Positions 8,228 through 16,622 of a stretch of DNA of 39,614 nucleotides are shown one piece after another (within the stretch, counting starts at the first letter, position 1; each line of letters starts with the position of its first letter). The stretch is taken from positions 1 to 39,614 of the forward strand of contig CACXDM010000162.1 in assembly GCA_902766435.1 (NCBI GenBank). The letters are read 5' to 3'. This DNA is from an uncultured Erysipelotrichaceae bacterium (GTDB lineage: Bacteria > Bacillota_I > Bacilli_A > Erysipelotrichales > Erysipelotrichaceae). The notes beneath the pieces are model-generated. The model was not told the origin of the DNA. It saw only the letters and a list, made by a program, of their open reading frames with translations, and did no database searches. The position numbers were made by a program, and so were the translations under genes.

Positions 8228-9592
8228 ATGAGAACAAAACGCAGAGATAATATTCTTGAGACGATCCGGATGATCGATGAGGAATGTCTGGATATCCGTA
8301 CGGTAACGATGGGCATCTCACTGCTTGACTGTGCCGATACGGATATTGACCGTTCCTGTGAAAAGATCTATAAGAAGCTGACGGAGAAAGCAAAGGATCT
8401 GGTCAGCACAGCGAGGGATATCTCCCGTGAGTACGGTATCCCCATTATCAACAAGAGAATATCGGTTACCCCGGTTTCACTTCTGGCAAGTGTCAGCGGC
8501 GGTGACTGTGTCAAATATGCAAAGACACTGGACAAAGCTGGAAAGGACCTTGGCGTTGACTTTATCGGCGGTTTTTCCGCTCTTGTGCAGAAGGGAATGA
8601 CGGAAGGGGACAGACTTCTGATTGAAGCGATTCCGCAGGCTCTGGCTGAGACGGATCTGGTATGTTCCAGCGTCAATATCGGTTCCACCAAAGCCGGCAT
8701 CAATATGGATGCGGTCAAGCTGATGGGTGAGACTGTACGCAGAGCGGCGGAACTGACGAAGGACAACTGCTGCTTCGGCGCCGCAAAGCTTGTCGTATTC
8801 TGTAATTCCGTTGAGGATAATCCGTTTATGGCAGGCGCGTACCATGGCATTACCGAACCCGATTGTGTAATCAATGTCGGCGTTTCGGGGCCGGGCGTTG
8901 TACGGAATGCGGTCAAGGAAGCCGGACCTGAGGCTTCAATGAATGAAATTGCCGAGATTATCAAGAAGACAGCGTTCAAGATTACAAGAATGGGTCAGCT
9001 TGTCGGTATGGAGGCCAGCAGGAGACTGAATGTACCGTTCGGTATCGTGGATCTTTCACTTGCGCCTACACCGGCAGTCGGTGACTCCGTTGCGAAAATC
9101 CTGGAGGAGATCGGTCTTGAGGAATGCGGCGGACCGGGTACTACTGCATGTCTGGCAATGCTGAATGACGCGGTGAAAAAGGGCGGAGTTATGGCTTCAA
9201 GCAATGTCGGCGGACTCTCCGGCGCGTTTATTCCCGTTTCGGAAGATGCGGGTATGATTGCGGCTGCGGAGTCGGGAACACTGACAATCGAGAAGCTTGA
9301 GGCAATGACGGCAGTATGTTCCGTCGGACTGGATATGATTATCGTCCCCGGCGATACAAGCGCGGAAACACTCTCTGCCATTATTGCGGATGAAGCAGCG
9401 ATCGGTATGATCAACAACAAGACGACTGCCTGCAGGCTGATTCCGGCAATCGGTATGGATGCCGGTGATCATCTTGTCTTCGGCGGTCTTCTCGGAGAAG
9501 GACCGGTTATGCCTGTCCGCAGAACGGATGCATCTGTAATGATTAACCGGGGAGGAAGAATTCCTTCGCCGATACACAGTCTGAAGAATTAA
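8228..9592 (+). CDS. UPF0210 (DUF711, PFL-like) family protein
   Basis: The 454-residue product matches UPF0210/DUF711, a family with a pyruvate-formate-lyase-like fold but no settled biochemical role. Recognisable stretches are the N-terminal [59 protein letters not shown] and the C-terminal GEGPVMPV. Length is normal for the family. The start is preceded by a short gGGGCG SD-like run. No glycyl-radical motif is evident, so PFL-type catalysis should not be assumed. It follows the ACT gene directly and the two are probably one functional unit. Confidence 0.9.
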   Translation: MRTKRRDNILETIRMIDEECLDIRTVTMGISLLDCADTDIDRSCEKIYKKLTEKAKDLVSTARDISREYGIPIINKRISVTPVSLLASVSGGDCVKYAKTLDKAGKDLGVDFIGGFSALVQKGMTEGDRLLIEAIPQALAETDLVCSSVNIGSTKAGINMDAVKLMGETVRRAAELTKDNCCFGAAKLVVFCNSVEDNPFMAGAYHGITEPDCVINVGVSGPGVVRNAVKEAGPEASMNEIAEIIKKTAFKITRMGQLVGMEASRRLNVPFGIVDLSLAPTPAVGDSVAKILEEIGLEECGGPGTTACLAMLNDAVKKGGVMASSNVGGLSGAFIPVSEDAGMIAAAESGTLTIEKLEAMTAVCSVGLDMIIVPGDTSAETLSAIIADEAAIGMINNKTTACRLIPAIGMDAGDHLVFGGLLGEGPVMPVRRTDASVMINRGGRIPSPIHSLKN

Positions 9593-9612
9593 GGATTACG
9601 GGAGAAAGCGAT

Positions 9613-10854
9613 ATGAAAACAGAGACAGAAATCAAGGAGCTGCTGAGCAGGGCGCTGACAAATGACCGCCAGGCACTGGCAGAGATTCTGAATGAATATG
9701 GTCCGAAGATGTTTTATGAAACCAGACTGTTCTTTTATGACCGCAAGGCAGCGAAGGAAGTGGAACAGAATGCTCTGCGCGCAGCGTTTTCAAAGCTGAG
9801 AGAGGCTGCGGATGCAGACAACGTCGATGAATGGTTCTCGGACTTTGTGGAAAAGGAAGCCCTGAAGAACATTCTTCCGGTTGATGATCCGGGGGAACAG
9901 TATGATGACTATACGGAAACAGATGAACTGGTAACTGCATATTCTGATGTACCTGAGGGAAGAGAAGAATGCATGGCAGAGATTCTCAAGGTGCTGGATG
10001 CCCTTCCTGCTGATGAGCGGACGGCTGCTGTACTTCATTTCTATAAGCATCTTTCCGTTTATGAAACGGCTGCCAAGATGGGAATCTCAGCAGGAGGTGT
10101 CAGAACACTGCTGACATCCGCAAAGGCAAGAATCCATCAGTCAGGGGAAGATCTCGGCACATTCATCAGCGCCATTGATGAAATCCATCCGGACTCGACA
10201 CCGCCTTCCGAATCCACACTGAAGATTGAATCATTTGTTCAGAATCCGGAAGAAGCGCAGCCGACAATCATGGTTTCGGGACTGCAGGAAGTGGCGGAAG
10301 CAGGACAGACAAAGCCCTTTGCCGAAAAAGAGGAAGAAAAGGAAAAGCCAGTCTTCAAGGAGCCTGAGCCGGCAGACGTATACGATGATTATGATGAAGA
10401 TGATGACGAGGATGACATCAACAAGCTTGGTGTATTCTTAAAGATTTTCTTTACCGTATTGATTCTCGGCGCTCTTGCGTGCGGCGCGTACTACTGGTTC
10501 TATATCCGTACCGGAACAGAGGATGTCGGAACCATGCCCGTTGTTACGGAAACGGAAACACCTGAGGCTACTCCGGAAGTGACAGAGACACCTGAACCCA
10601 CTCCGACACCGACACCGGAAGTGACGGAAGAGCCGGATGACGGTACAATCGGTACATTGACCGTAATTGTTAATCAGCTGAATGTCAGAAGCGGTCCGGG
10701 CACAAATTACCGTATTGTAAAGACAGCTTCATCCGGAGAAGAATATGATGTATATGATGTTTCCGAAGACGGAACATATACCTGGTATCAGATCGATGAA
10801 GACCAGTGGGTCGCTGACGCAAACGGCGGTATGGTCACCTACGTTGAAAAATAA
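9613..10854 (+). CDS. ECF-sigma-like protein fused to a membrane segment and an SH3b domain
   Basis: A 413-residue fusion. Residues 1-90 resemble sigma region 2 (ALAEILNEYGPKMFYETRLFF, then AAKEVEQNALRAAFSKL). Residues 122-176 are a clear sigma region 4 helix-turn-helix (LDALPADERTAAVLHFY, LSVYETAAKMGISAGGVRTLL). A Pro/Glu-rich acidic linker ends in DDYDEDDDEDD; residues 273-297 form one transmembrane helix; a Thr/Pro/Glu-rich stalk (301-342) leads to a bacterial SH3 domain (346-413, LNVRSGPGTNYRIV). The predicted topology is sigma part inside, SH3b outside. The SH3b domain suggests cell-wall sensing; whether the sigma part still drives transcription is unknown. A ggagaaagcg SD precedes the ATG. 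Confidence 0.85.
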   Translation: MKTETEIKELLSRALTNDRQALAEILNEYGPKMFYETRLFFYDRKAAKEVEQNALRAAFSKLREAADADNVDEWFSDFVEKEALKNILPVDDPGEQYDDYTETDELVTAYSDVPEGREECMAEILKVLDALPADERTAAVLHFYKHLSVYETAAKMGISAGGVRTLLTSAKARIHQSGEDLGTFISAIDEIHPDSTPPSESTLKIESFVQNPEEAQPTIMVSGLQEVAEAGQTKPFAEKEEEKEKPVFKEPEPADVYDDYDEDDDEDDINKLGVFLKIFFTVLILGALACGAYYWFYIRTGTEDVGTMPVVTETETPEATPEVTETPEPTPTPTPEVTEEPDDGTIGTLTVIVNQLNVRSGPGTNYRIVKTASSGEEYDVYDVSEDGTYTWYQIDEDQWVADANGGMVTYVEK

Positions 10855-10867
10855 AACTGAAACGGAA

Positions 10868-10895
10868 GCAGTGCCTGTGTAAGGTGCTGCTTTTT
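10868..10895 (+). terminator. Rho-independent terminator after the sigma-SH3b gene
   Basis: The stem gcagtgcc/ggtgctgc (two G-T pairs) with a seven-base loop is followed by ttttt. It closes the plus-strand group and faces the opposing terminator at 10900. Confidence 0.8.
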
Positions 10896-10899
10896 CCGA

Positions 10900-10925
10900 T
10901 AAAAAAAGAGAACGTTCAGTTCTCT
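10900..10925 (-). terminator. Rho-independent terminator of the DUF3320-type gene
   Basis: Read on the minus strand, agagaac/gttctct with a five-base loop is followed by seven T. It abuts the stop codon of the DUF3320-type gene. Confidence 0.85.
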
Positions 10926-11494
10926 CATGATGTATATTTTGTGCCTCTGCGGCGGAATTTACGGATAGCGGTACCGTACTCGGCAGCCTGACGCATTGCC
11001 TCTTTGACATTGGATCCCATACGGGAATATCCGAGAAGCTCTGCTGTCGCACGGGACAGTTCTTCGTATTCCATACTGCCGTTCTTTTTCAGGACAGCGG
11101 CCATTGCATTTGTGATCTCAGGTACAGGTACGTTTGTGACATCTCTGCAGGAAAGGTCATCCTTTCCGAACAGACGGTACTCGTTATACGTTTTCGGATC
11201 CTGAGTTCTCCGCCAGAATACAACCGTATCGTTTTCGATTGTTGTCCGCAGACCCATATCGCTCAGAATACTGATCATCAGTGTGCGGACATTACTGCCT
11301 GCTTTCCAGATATCAAAACTGTTGATGACTCGTTTGATCAGAAGCCATTCCGTGATCGGGGCTTCTTTTTTAATGACACTGCGGATTCTGTGCCGGATTT
11401 CGTCATCCATGGAGCCTTCAAGAAATGTCTGAAGACCGCATGAAGTGAAAGGGAGATCCGTAACAGTATAAATACTTTCTTTTACGGCTGCCAT
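10925..11494 (-). CDS. Stand-alone DUF3320-type protein with two winged-helix-like repeats
   Basis: DUF3320 domains normally occur at the C-terminus of very large superfamily I helicase-like proteins. Here the 189-residue product consists almost wholly of such sequence. Two halves look related: EAPITEWLLIKRVINSFDIWK then AGSNVRTLMISILSDMG (about residues 44-100), and GSMEYEELSRATAELLGYSR then MGSNVKEAMRQAAEYG (about 137-178). Each half carries GSNV[RK] after a helix, suggesting an internal duplication of a winged-helix fold. No helicase or nuclease motif is present. The start has an aggaagga SD on the minus strand and a TATACT -10-like box further up. Function is unknown; nucleic-acid or protein binding is plausible. 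Confidence 0.7.
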   Translation of the reverse strand: MAAVKESIYTVTDLPFTSCGLQTFLEGSMDDEIRHRIRSVIKKEAPITEWLLIKRVINSFDIWKAGSNVRTLMISILSDMGLRTTIENDTVVFWRRTQDPKTYNEYRLFGKDDLSCRDVTNVPVPEITNAMAAVLKKNGSMEYEELSRATAELLGYSRMGSNVKEAMRQAAEYGTAIRKFRRRGTKYTS

Positions 11495-11551
11495 ATTTCT
11501 TTCCTTCCTGTTTTGAGTATAACACGGCTAACCTGATGTTTGACACTTTTG

Positions 11552-12259
11552 TCAGGATATTTCCCGTCTTACCATCTGATATCCGATACCGATATGTGTC
11601 CGGATCAGGTCTTCTGTCTCCGTGTCTGTTTTCAGCTTCTTTCTGAGTGCGGTCATATATACCCGCAGGGAAATAATGTCGGAATCCATCCGGCTTCCCC
11701 ATATATGATCAATAATATATGAATGTGTAAGTACCTTTCCTACATTGCGGGCAAGCAGTGTAAGAAGTTTATATTCAATTGATGTCAGATGTATTTCCTG
11801 GTCGTTGATGCGTACGATATTCGCCGCGTAATCAATTGAGAGTTCACCGTTGATGAATACGGCATTTTCCTCTTTTCTGCTGGAAATATACTGCATTCTT
11901 CTGCCGGCTGCCCGGATCCTTGCCAGAAGTTCGTCAATCGAAAACGGTTTTGTCAGATAATCATCTGCGCCGCTGTCGAGAGCAGTAATCTTGTCGGAAT
12001 CCTCTCCTCTGGCACTGATGATGATAATGACGGCGGATGACCAGGCACGTATTGTCCTGATGACTTCAATTCCGTCAATATCGGGAAGACCGAGGTCAAG
12101 CAGGATGAGATCCGGCTTCCTGGAAGCGCAGAGTGAAATGGCTTCACTTCCGGTTGAAGCAGTGATATATGCGTAGTTGTTTATTTTCAGTGTGGTTGTA
12201 ATCAGGCTGGAAACAGATCTGTCATCTTCCACAACCAGTATCATCATTTCATTCGTCAT
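11552..12259 (-). CDS. KdpE-like OmpR-family response regulator
   Basis: A 235-residue two-component regulator. The receiver domain (1-120) has the acidic pocket VVEDD, the phosphoacceptor D55 (LILLDLGLPD) and the conserved K104 (LTKPF). The C-terminal winged helix (135-232) contains LTSIEYKLLTLLARNVGKVLTH and ends THIGIGYQMV, which resembles KdpE's LGVGYR region. The gene overlaps the end of the upstream kinase gene by 11 bases, so the pair is co-translated. The first ATG is used here; Met5/Met6 are alternatives. The target is probably the ktr operon because no kdpFABC is in the window and TTTAA-type direct repeats precede ktrB. Confidence 0.92.
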   Translation of the reverse strand: MTNEMMILVVEDDRSVSSLITTTLKINNYAYITASTGSEAISLCASRKPDLILLDLGLPDIDGIEVIRTIRAWSSAVIIIISARGEDSDKITALDSGADDYLTKPFSIDELLARIRAAGRRMQYISSRKEENAVFINGELSIDYAANIVRINDQEIHLTSIEYKLLTLLARNVGKVLTHSYIIDHIWGSRMDSDIISLRVYMTALRKKLKTDTETEDLIRTHIGIGYQMVRREIS

Positions 12260-14219
12260 TTTGTTCTGCCTCCTCCGCTTTCAGGGAAATACGGAATACC
12301 GTGCCGTTTGGAATATTATCGAATACTTCGATTGTACCATCATGGGCTTTCATGATCATCTCACAGAGATTCAGACCGATTCCCATGCTGCGGTAGCTGT
12401 CGGACAGTGTTTTATTGCCGCTGTAGAACAGCTCGAAGATGTGCGGTTTGTCTTCGTCGGATATACCGGGTCCGTTATCGGCGACACTCACATAGATTCT
12501 GCCGTCTTTTAATGTATCGCTGACAACGATCTCCGATCCGGCCGGGGTATATTTTACTGCGTTGTTCAGAAGGTTGACCAGAACCTGAACAATGAGCTTT
12601 GCGTCAATATCGGCGTAATATGCTTCAGAGTCAAATACGGTTCTGACCGTATGATCCGGATGGGAGTTCATATGCCGGATACTGTCTTCTATCACGTCTT
12701 CAATGTTCTCCACCGATTTATTCAGATAGTGCTGATTCTCAAGCTTTGTCATGGAAAGAATGTTTTCCATCTGTGATACGAGCCATTGTGAATTATCCAT
12801 AATATCTTCACAGATGGCTTTCTTGTCTTCTTCACTCAGGGCCTTTTCATTCAGTACCAATTGATTTGCGTTGCCGTAGATTGCCGTGAGAGGGGTTCTC
12901 AGATCGTGGGAGATTGAACGGAGAAGACCGGCTCTGAGTCTTTCATTTTCAGCTGCTACGGCAGCGTTTTTATGCTCAGTCGCGAATCTTTCCGTATCCA
13001 GCGCCATCGTGAATTCGTGGATGATCGAAAGCAGGATCGTATGTTCAAAGTCAGTAAACGGTTTTCCGTTCATGTCTATGGCGAGAATACCGTACTGCCA
13101 TTCCCCGGAATAGATACTGAAATACCGGCATTTGTAAGAGGAAAAGTGGGAAGTGAACGCGCCGGAATGATGGTTGTTTTCCATCGTCCAGAGAACAGCG
13201 TCCTTTTCATCAGGATAGGTTTCCGGTGTTTCGGCTGTTTCCGGAACAGCGTATATATCCGGATCTGCTTCAGGGGATGACGCATGATAGAAATATACGG
13301 TTCTGTTCAGAAGACTCACCAGCTGCCGGCAGGTTATACGGATAATCTCTGTTCTGTCCTCAGCCTGTTCCAGGTGATTCGATGTATCCAAGAGCACTTT
13401 GGCCTGATAGGCGTTTTCGGCGGATATTCTGGCAATGGACTTCAGTCTTGCGGCAAGTGATCCGGTAATCAATGCGGCAATAATGGTGACAAAATAGGTG
13501 ACCAGATATGCCGGATCATAGACGAACAGGGAAAACCGCGGATCAATGAACAGATAGTTGAACAGCAGAATATACAGAACAGCTGAAAGCAGACCGTAAA
13601 TCCTTCTTGATGTCAGCACCGAGGCAATCAGGACCGCAAGAAGATAGACGGTAATGATATTCGCGTTGCTGTATCTGGAATGATAGAACCAGAAAGAAAT
13701 CAGAGTGGCTGCCGCCATGACGGCAAGTACGGTCAGAAGATCACGCAGATTCCAGAAAACGGATGATTCCTGCTTCTGCATCTGCGGGAAGGAAGACGCA
13801 ATGGCCGCGGGAATGACATGGATATCGACATCCGGCAGAGACTGCATCAGCTGCTCGGGGATTGATTTCCGTGTCTGCAGTATATGTGACGGCGCGCTGT
13901 AACCGAGAAACAGATCGGTAATACCGACCCGTTTGGCATATTCGGAGATTGTCAGTGAAATATCATTGCTTTCCAGCGTATGTATTTCGAATCCGAGTTC
14001 TCTGGCCAGTGCGATATTATCCAGAAGCTGGGCATCCCCGGAAATATCATAACCGGGCGCTCCGACATACAGGGCAATCGGCGTGCGGGATGAGGCTTCT
14101 TTCAGTTTGGCAGCTGCCCTGATCACTCTGGGGTTGCTTGGTGAAGAGGACAGACATGCCAGTATGACAGGCCGGTAGTTCACGGAAACAGCTGCGGTTT
14201 CTTTGTTCATTCTGATCAT
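12249..14219 (-). CDS. KdpD-like sensor histidine kinase lacking the N-terminal KdpD domain
   Basis: The 656-residue product keeps most of the KdpD layout: a universal-stress-protein-like domain (about 17-140, ending SIPEQLMQSLPDVDIHVI), four membrane helices of the DUF4118 type (155-258), a GAF-like region, then HisKA with H438 (SISHDLRTPL) and a HATPase domain with NLLNNAVKYTP, DNGPGIS and GIGLNLC. Classical KdpD is about 900 residues and begins with a domain carrying a Walker-type motif; that part is missing here, so the protein is naturally shorter. It follows a small membrane-protein gene in the ktr operon and should report potassium or turgor status. SD agaagg precedes the start; Met4 is an alternative. 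Confidence 0.9.
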   Translation of the reverse strand: MIRMNKETAAVSVNYRPVILACLSSSPSNPRVIRAAAKLKEASSRTPIALYVGAPGYDISGDAQLLDNIALARELGFEIHTLESNDISLTISEYAKRVGITDLFLGYSAPSHILQTRKSIPEQLMQSLPDVDIHVIPAAIASSFPQMQKQESSVFWNLRDLLTVLAVMAAATLISFWFYHSRYSNANIITVYLLAVLIASVLTSRRIYGLLSAVLYILLFNYLFIDPRFSLFVYDPAYLVTYFVTIIAALITGSLAARLKSIARISAENAYQAKVLLDTSNHLEQAEDRTEIIRITCRQLVSLLNRTVYFYHASSPEADPDIYAVPETAETPETYPDEKDAVLWTMENNHHSGAFTSHFSSYKCRYFSIYSGEWQYGILAIDMNGKPFTDFEHTILLSIIHEFTMALDTERFATEHKNAAVAAENERLRAGLLRSISHDLRTPLTAIYGNANQLVLNEKALSEEDKKAICEDIMDNSQWLVSQMENILSMTKLENQHYLNKSVENIEDVIEDSIRHMNSHPDHTVRTVFDSEAYYADIDAKLIVQVLVNLLNNAVKYTPAGSEIVVSDTLKDGRIYVSVADNGPGISDEDKPHIFELFYSGNKTLSDSYRSMGIGLNLCEMIMKAHDGTIEVFDNIPNGTVFRISLKAEEAEQNDE

Positions 14220-14246
14220 ACCTTCTATTTTATTAGCTATCAGTAA

Positions 14247-14525
14247 TCATGAAAGATTAATCTGATGGGAATTCCGTGTGATTTTATCCTCATTTTTTCC
14301 GGCGTCTGAAGTATCCTCTGCGGTCAGATACGGCAGTACATTGTTTTCTCTGACCCGGAATCCGCAGCGGCGGAGAAAGGAGCGGATGGCTGAAGTGATT
14401 TTGCTTTTCCTGCTTGTCTGCAGCACTTCACGGTAAGGAGTAAACTCCTTCATCAGGAAGTACAGTACGACACGCAGAAGAATGACGGAGAATGCAAATC
14501 CGGCAAAAATGATAAAGGCTACCAT
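14247..14525 (-). CDS. Small single-pass membrane protein in the ktr operon
   Basis: Unrecognised family. I chose the ATG at 14525 because an aggagcg SD lies five bases upstream, giving 92 residues; a longer frame would run into ktrA. Residues 2-23 are hydrophobic (VAFIIFAGFAFSVILLRVVLY), and a basic cytoplasmic-type stretch follows (SRKSKITSAIRSFLRRCGFRVR) with an acidic tail. It starts 10 bases after the ktrA stop and ends 27 bases before the kinase start, so it is expressed with the potassium transporter and its regulators. A role as an accessory transporter or kinase subunit is possible but unsupported by homology. Confidence 0.65.
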   Translation of the reverse strand: MVAFIIFAGFAFSVILLRVVLYFLMKEFTPYREVLQTSRKSKITSAIRSFLRRCGFRVRENNVLPYLTAEDTSDAGKNEDKITRNSHQINLS

Positions 14526-14535
14526 AATGACGCTC

Positions 14536-15183
14536 CTAAAGATCAAATGTCTTCTGTATGTTTTCCAGTTTTCCGAGTACAAGCATGTTCTGGCCCTGAC
14601 GCAGAACGGTATTGTTTGTGATATTCATATTCATTTTTCCGTCTTTGACGGCGAGGATATTCAGGTTATAGCGGTTCCGTACACCGAGATCACCGATCTT
14701 CTTTCCGTCCCAGCGGGAAGGCACGGCAACCTCAAATATGGAATAACCGTCCATCAGTTCGATGTAGTTTGAGATATTGTCGGAACTGTAGCGGATTGCC
14801 GTCCAGCTGCCGAGTTCACGTTCCGGGAATACAACCGCAGAAGCACCATTGCGAAGCAGGAACTTCTCCTGTGAACCGGTAGTGGCACGCGAGATGATCT
14901 TCTGTGCGCCGAGTTCATCAAGAAGGAATGTGGTTTCCAGAGAACTCAGAAAGTCATCGCCGATCGCCACAATGCAGAGATCATAGTCTCTTACACCGAT
15001 TGTTTCCATGAATTTACGGTCGGTGCTGTCACCGATCTGGGCGTTTGCGGTGTAGGGGAGAATTCTGTCGATTCTCTCTTCATTCTTATCCACTGCCAGT
15101 ACCTGGTGTCCCAGATCATGGAGTTTCACTGCGGTATACAGGCCGAATCTTCCGGCGCCGATAATCAATACGTTTTTTCTCAT
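14536..15183 (-). CDS. ktrA: KtrA-type potassium uptake regulatory subunit (RCK protein)
   Basis: KtrA forms a cytoplasmic octameric ring that gates the KtrB channel on ATP/ADP or NAD(H) binding, and often on cyclic di-AMP. The 215-residue product has a Rossmann RCK_N domain with GAGRFG (9-14) and the acidic D33 at the end of the second strand, then an RCK_C domain (about 135-215) ending VLRQGQNMLVLGKLENIQK. The length matches KtrA and not the double-length TrkA. An aggag SD sits before the start, nine bases after the ktrB stop. Confidence 0.93.
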   Translation of the reverse strand: MRKNVLIIGAGRFGLYTAVKLHDLGHQVLAVDKNEERIDRILPYTANAQIGDSTDRKFMETIGVRDYDLCIVAIGDDFLSSLETTFLLDELGAQKIISRATTGSQEKFLLRNGASAVVFPERELGSWTAIRYSSDNISNYIELMDGYSIFEVAVPSRWDGKKIGDLGVRNRYNLNILAVKDGKMNMNITNNTVLRQGQNMLVLGKLENIQKTFDL

Positions 15184-15192
15184 TTTGTTCTC

Positions 15193-16533
15193 CTATCCTA
15201 CGGTAACCTTCTCGACCGGCAGTCTGGCAGCAGCTTTTCTGCGCGGACTCAGCAGGGCATATGCCAGTGTGGTTCCGCCGACTCTGCCGAAAAACATGAA
15301 GAAGATCAGTATATATTTCGAAACGGGTGACAGATACGGGGTGATGCCGGCGGTAAGACCGACTGTTCCAAGAGCGGAAGCGCATTCGAACATTGCGGTA
15401 AGAACCGGTATATTCTCGACTCCCGAAATGATTACGGTACCGAGAAGCAACATCAGAATATAAACAGTCATCAGTGTCAGGGCATTGTGAATGACATCTA
15501 TATCAATTCTCCGGTTAAAGCAGTTTACGTTTTCCCGTTTGTGAAGGTATGAATTGGCTGTCAGCATCATGACTGCGATTGTTGTTACCTTCATTCCGCC
15601 GGCAGTGGAACCCGGAGCTCCGCCGATGATCATCAGGAAGATTGTGATCAACATGCCGTTTTCCGACATCTGTCCGTAATCATATGTATTGAATCCGGCT
15701 GTACGCGGTGTGACAGACTGGAACATCGAATACAGGATCCTTTCCTTCATCGGATAAGCGCTGAATTCAATAAGGAAGAAATACAGAAACGGCAGAATCA
15801 GCAGAATGCTTGTGACAGTCAGGATGATTTTTGTCTGAAGCCGGAGCTTTCTGAACCGGAATCTGTTCTTCAGAAGATCATCCCAGGTGAGAAAACCGAT
15901 ACCGCCGGTAATAATCAGAGTCATGATTACAACATTTACCCATGCATTGGATGCATAGGATGTTAAGGAAGAAAACGGACCATGCATACCCATCAGATCA
16001 AATCCGGCATTGCAGAAAGCGGAAACCGAATGGAAGAGGGAATAACCCAGCGCCGGGAAGAACGCGTACTCCTGCAGGAATACGGGAAGCAGGCAGAGTG
16101 TTCCGATACCTTCCATGATGATGGTGCCGAACACAAAGAACTTCGTAAACCGTATGATTCCGCCGATCTGATGGGCGGAGATCGCATCCTGCATCGTAAC
16201 CCGCTGAAGGATACCGATCTTTCTGTTTGTCAGTGTCATTGCGGCAACTGCCACGGTAATCACGCCAAGACCGCCGATCTGAATCAGAATCAGGATGACT
16301 GTCCGTCCGAATACAGTCCACTGTATGGCTGTATCGTAAGCAATCAGACCTGTAACACATGCGGCGGAAGCGGATGTAAAGAGAGCGTTGATAAAAGGAA
16401 CACTCTGTCCGTCGGCTGAAGCTGCCGGAAGTGTCAGCAGTACAGCGCCGATATATATAAGGAATATAAAACCGAGCAGGATCGCTCTGAATGAAGTCAG
16501 ATTATCCTGTATCAATACCCGGAACTTCAGCAT
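15193..16533 (-). CDS. ktrB: KtrB-type potassium channel subunit
   Basis: The membrane subunit of a Ktr/Trk potassium uptake system. The 446-residue product has the four membrane-pore-membrane repeats, and the four pore loops with their filter glycines can be seen: ASAACVTGL, SVSAFCNAGFDL, SVTPRTAGFN and SALGTVGLTAG. Size fits KtrB. The start has an aaggag SD. It is the first gene of a minus-strand operon with ktrA, a small membrane protein, a KdpD-like kinase and a KdpE-like regulator, an arrangement suggesting autoregulated potassium homeostasis. Five TTTAA-type repeats occupy its promoter. Confidence 0.94.
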   Translation of the reverse strand: MLKFRVLIQDNLTSFRAILLGFIFLIYIGAVLLTLPAASADGQSVPFINALFTSASAACVTGLIAYDTAIQWTVFGRTVILILIQIGGLGVITVAVAAMTLTNRKIGILQRVTMQDAISAHQIGGIIRFTKFFVFGTIIMEGIGTLCLLPVFLQEYAFFPALGYSLFHSVSAFCNAGFDLMGMHGPFSSLTSYASNAWVNVVIMTLIITGGIGFLTWDDLLKNRFRFRKLRLQTKIILTVTSILLILPFLYFFLIEFSAYPMKERILYSMFQSVTPRTAGFNTYDYGQMSENGMLITIFLMIIGGAPGSTAGGMKVTTIAVMMLTANSYLHKRENVNCFNRRIDIDVIHNALTLMTVYILMLLLGTVIISGVENIPVLTAMFECASALGTVGLTAGITPYLSPVSKYILIFFMFFGRVGGTTLAYALLSPRRKAAARLPVEKVTVG

Positions 16534-16551
16534 ATTGTCTCCTTCTTTGAT

Positions 16552-16569
16552 ACATATATTCTGATGAAA
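16552..16569 (-). promoter_or_regulatory. Probable -10 region of the ktr operon
   Basis: On the minus strand, AT-rich sequence (gaatatatgtatc) lies about 16 bases downstream of the last TTTAAC repeat, which can act as a degenerate -35. TATATG or TATGTA would be the -10. The repeat overlapping the -35 fits activation by a response regulator. Confidence 0.4.
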
Positions 16570-16575
16570 GCTGTG

Positions 16576-16622
16576 TTAAATCGGGATTAAAGATCTTAAC
16601 GCGGTATTAAAATCAGGTTAAA
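16576..16622 (-). promoter_or_regulatory. Five TTTAA-type direct repeats, candidate response-regulator binding sites
   Basis: On the minus strand TTTAA or GTTAA occurs five times in one orientation. The plus-strand TTAAA/TTAAC units begin at 16576, 16587, 16596, 16607 and 16618, so the spacings are 11, 9, 11 and 11. OmpR-family regulators bind direct repeats with about one helical turn of spacing, which fits the KdpE-like protein encoded in the same operon. Confidence 0.55.

Noticed and set aside
8228-9592. Assigning UPF0210 as a pyruvate formate-lyase
   Set aside because: The similarity is structural only; no glycyl-radical motif or adjacent activase is present.
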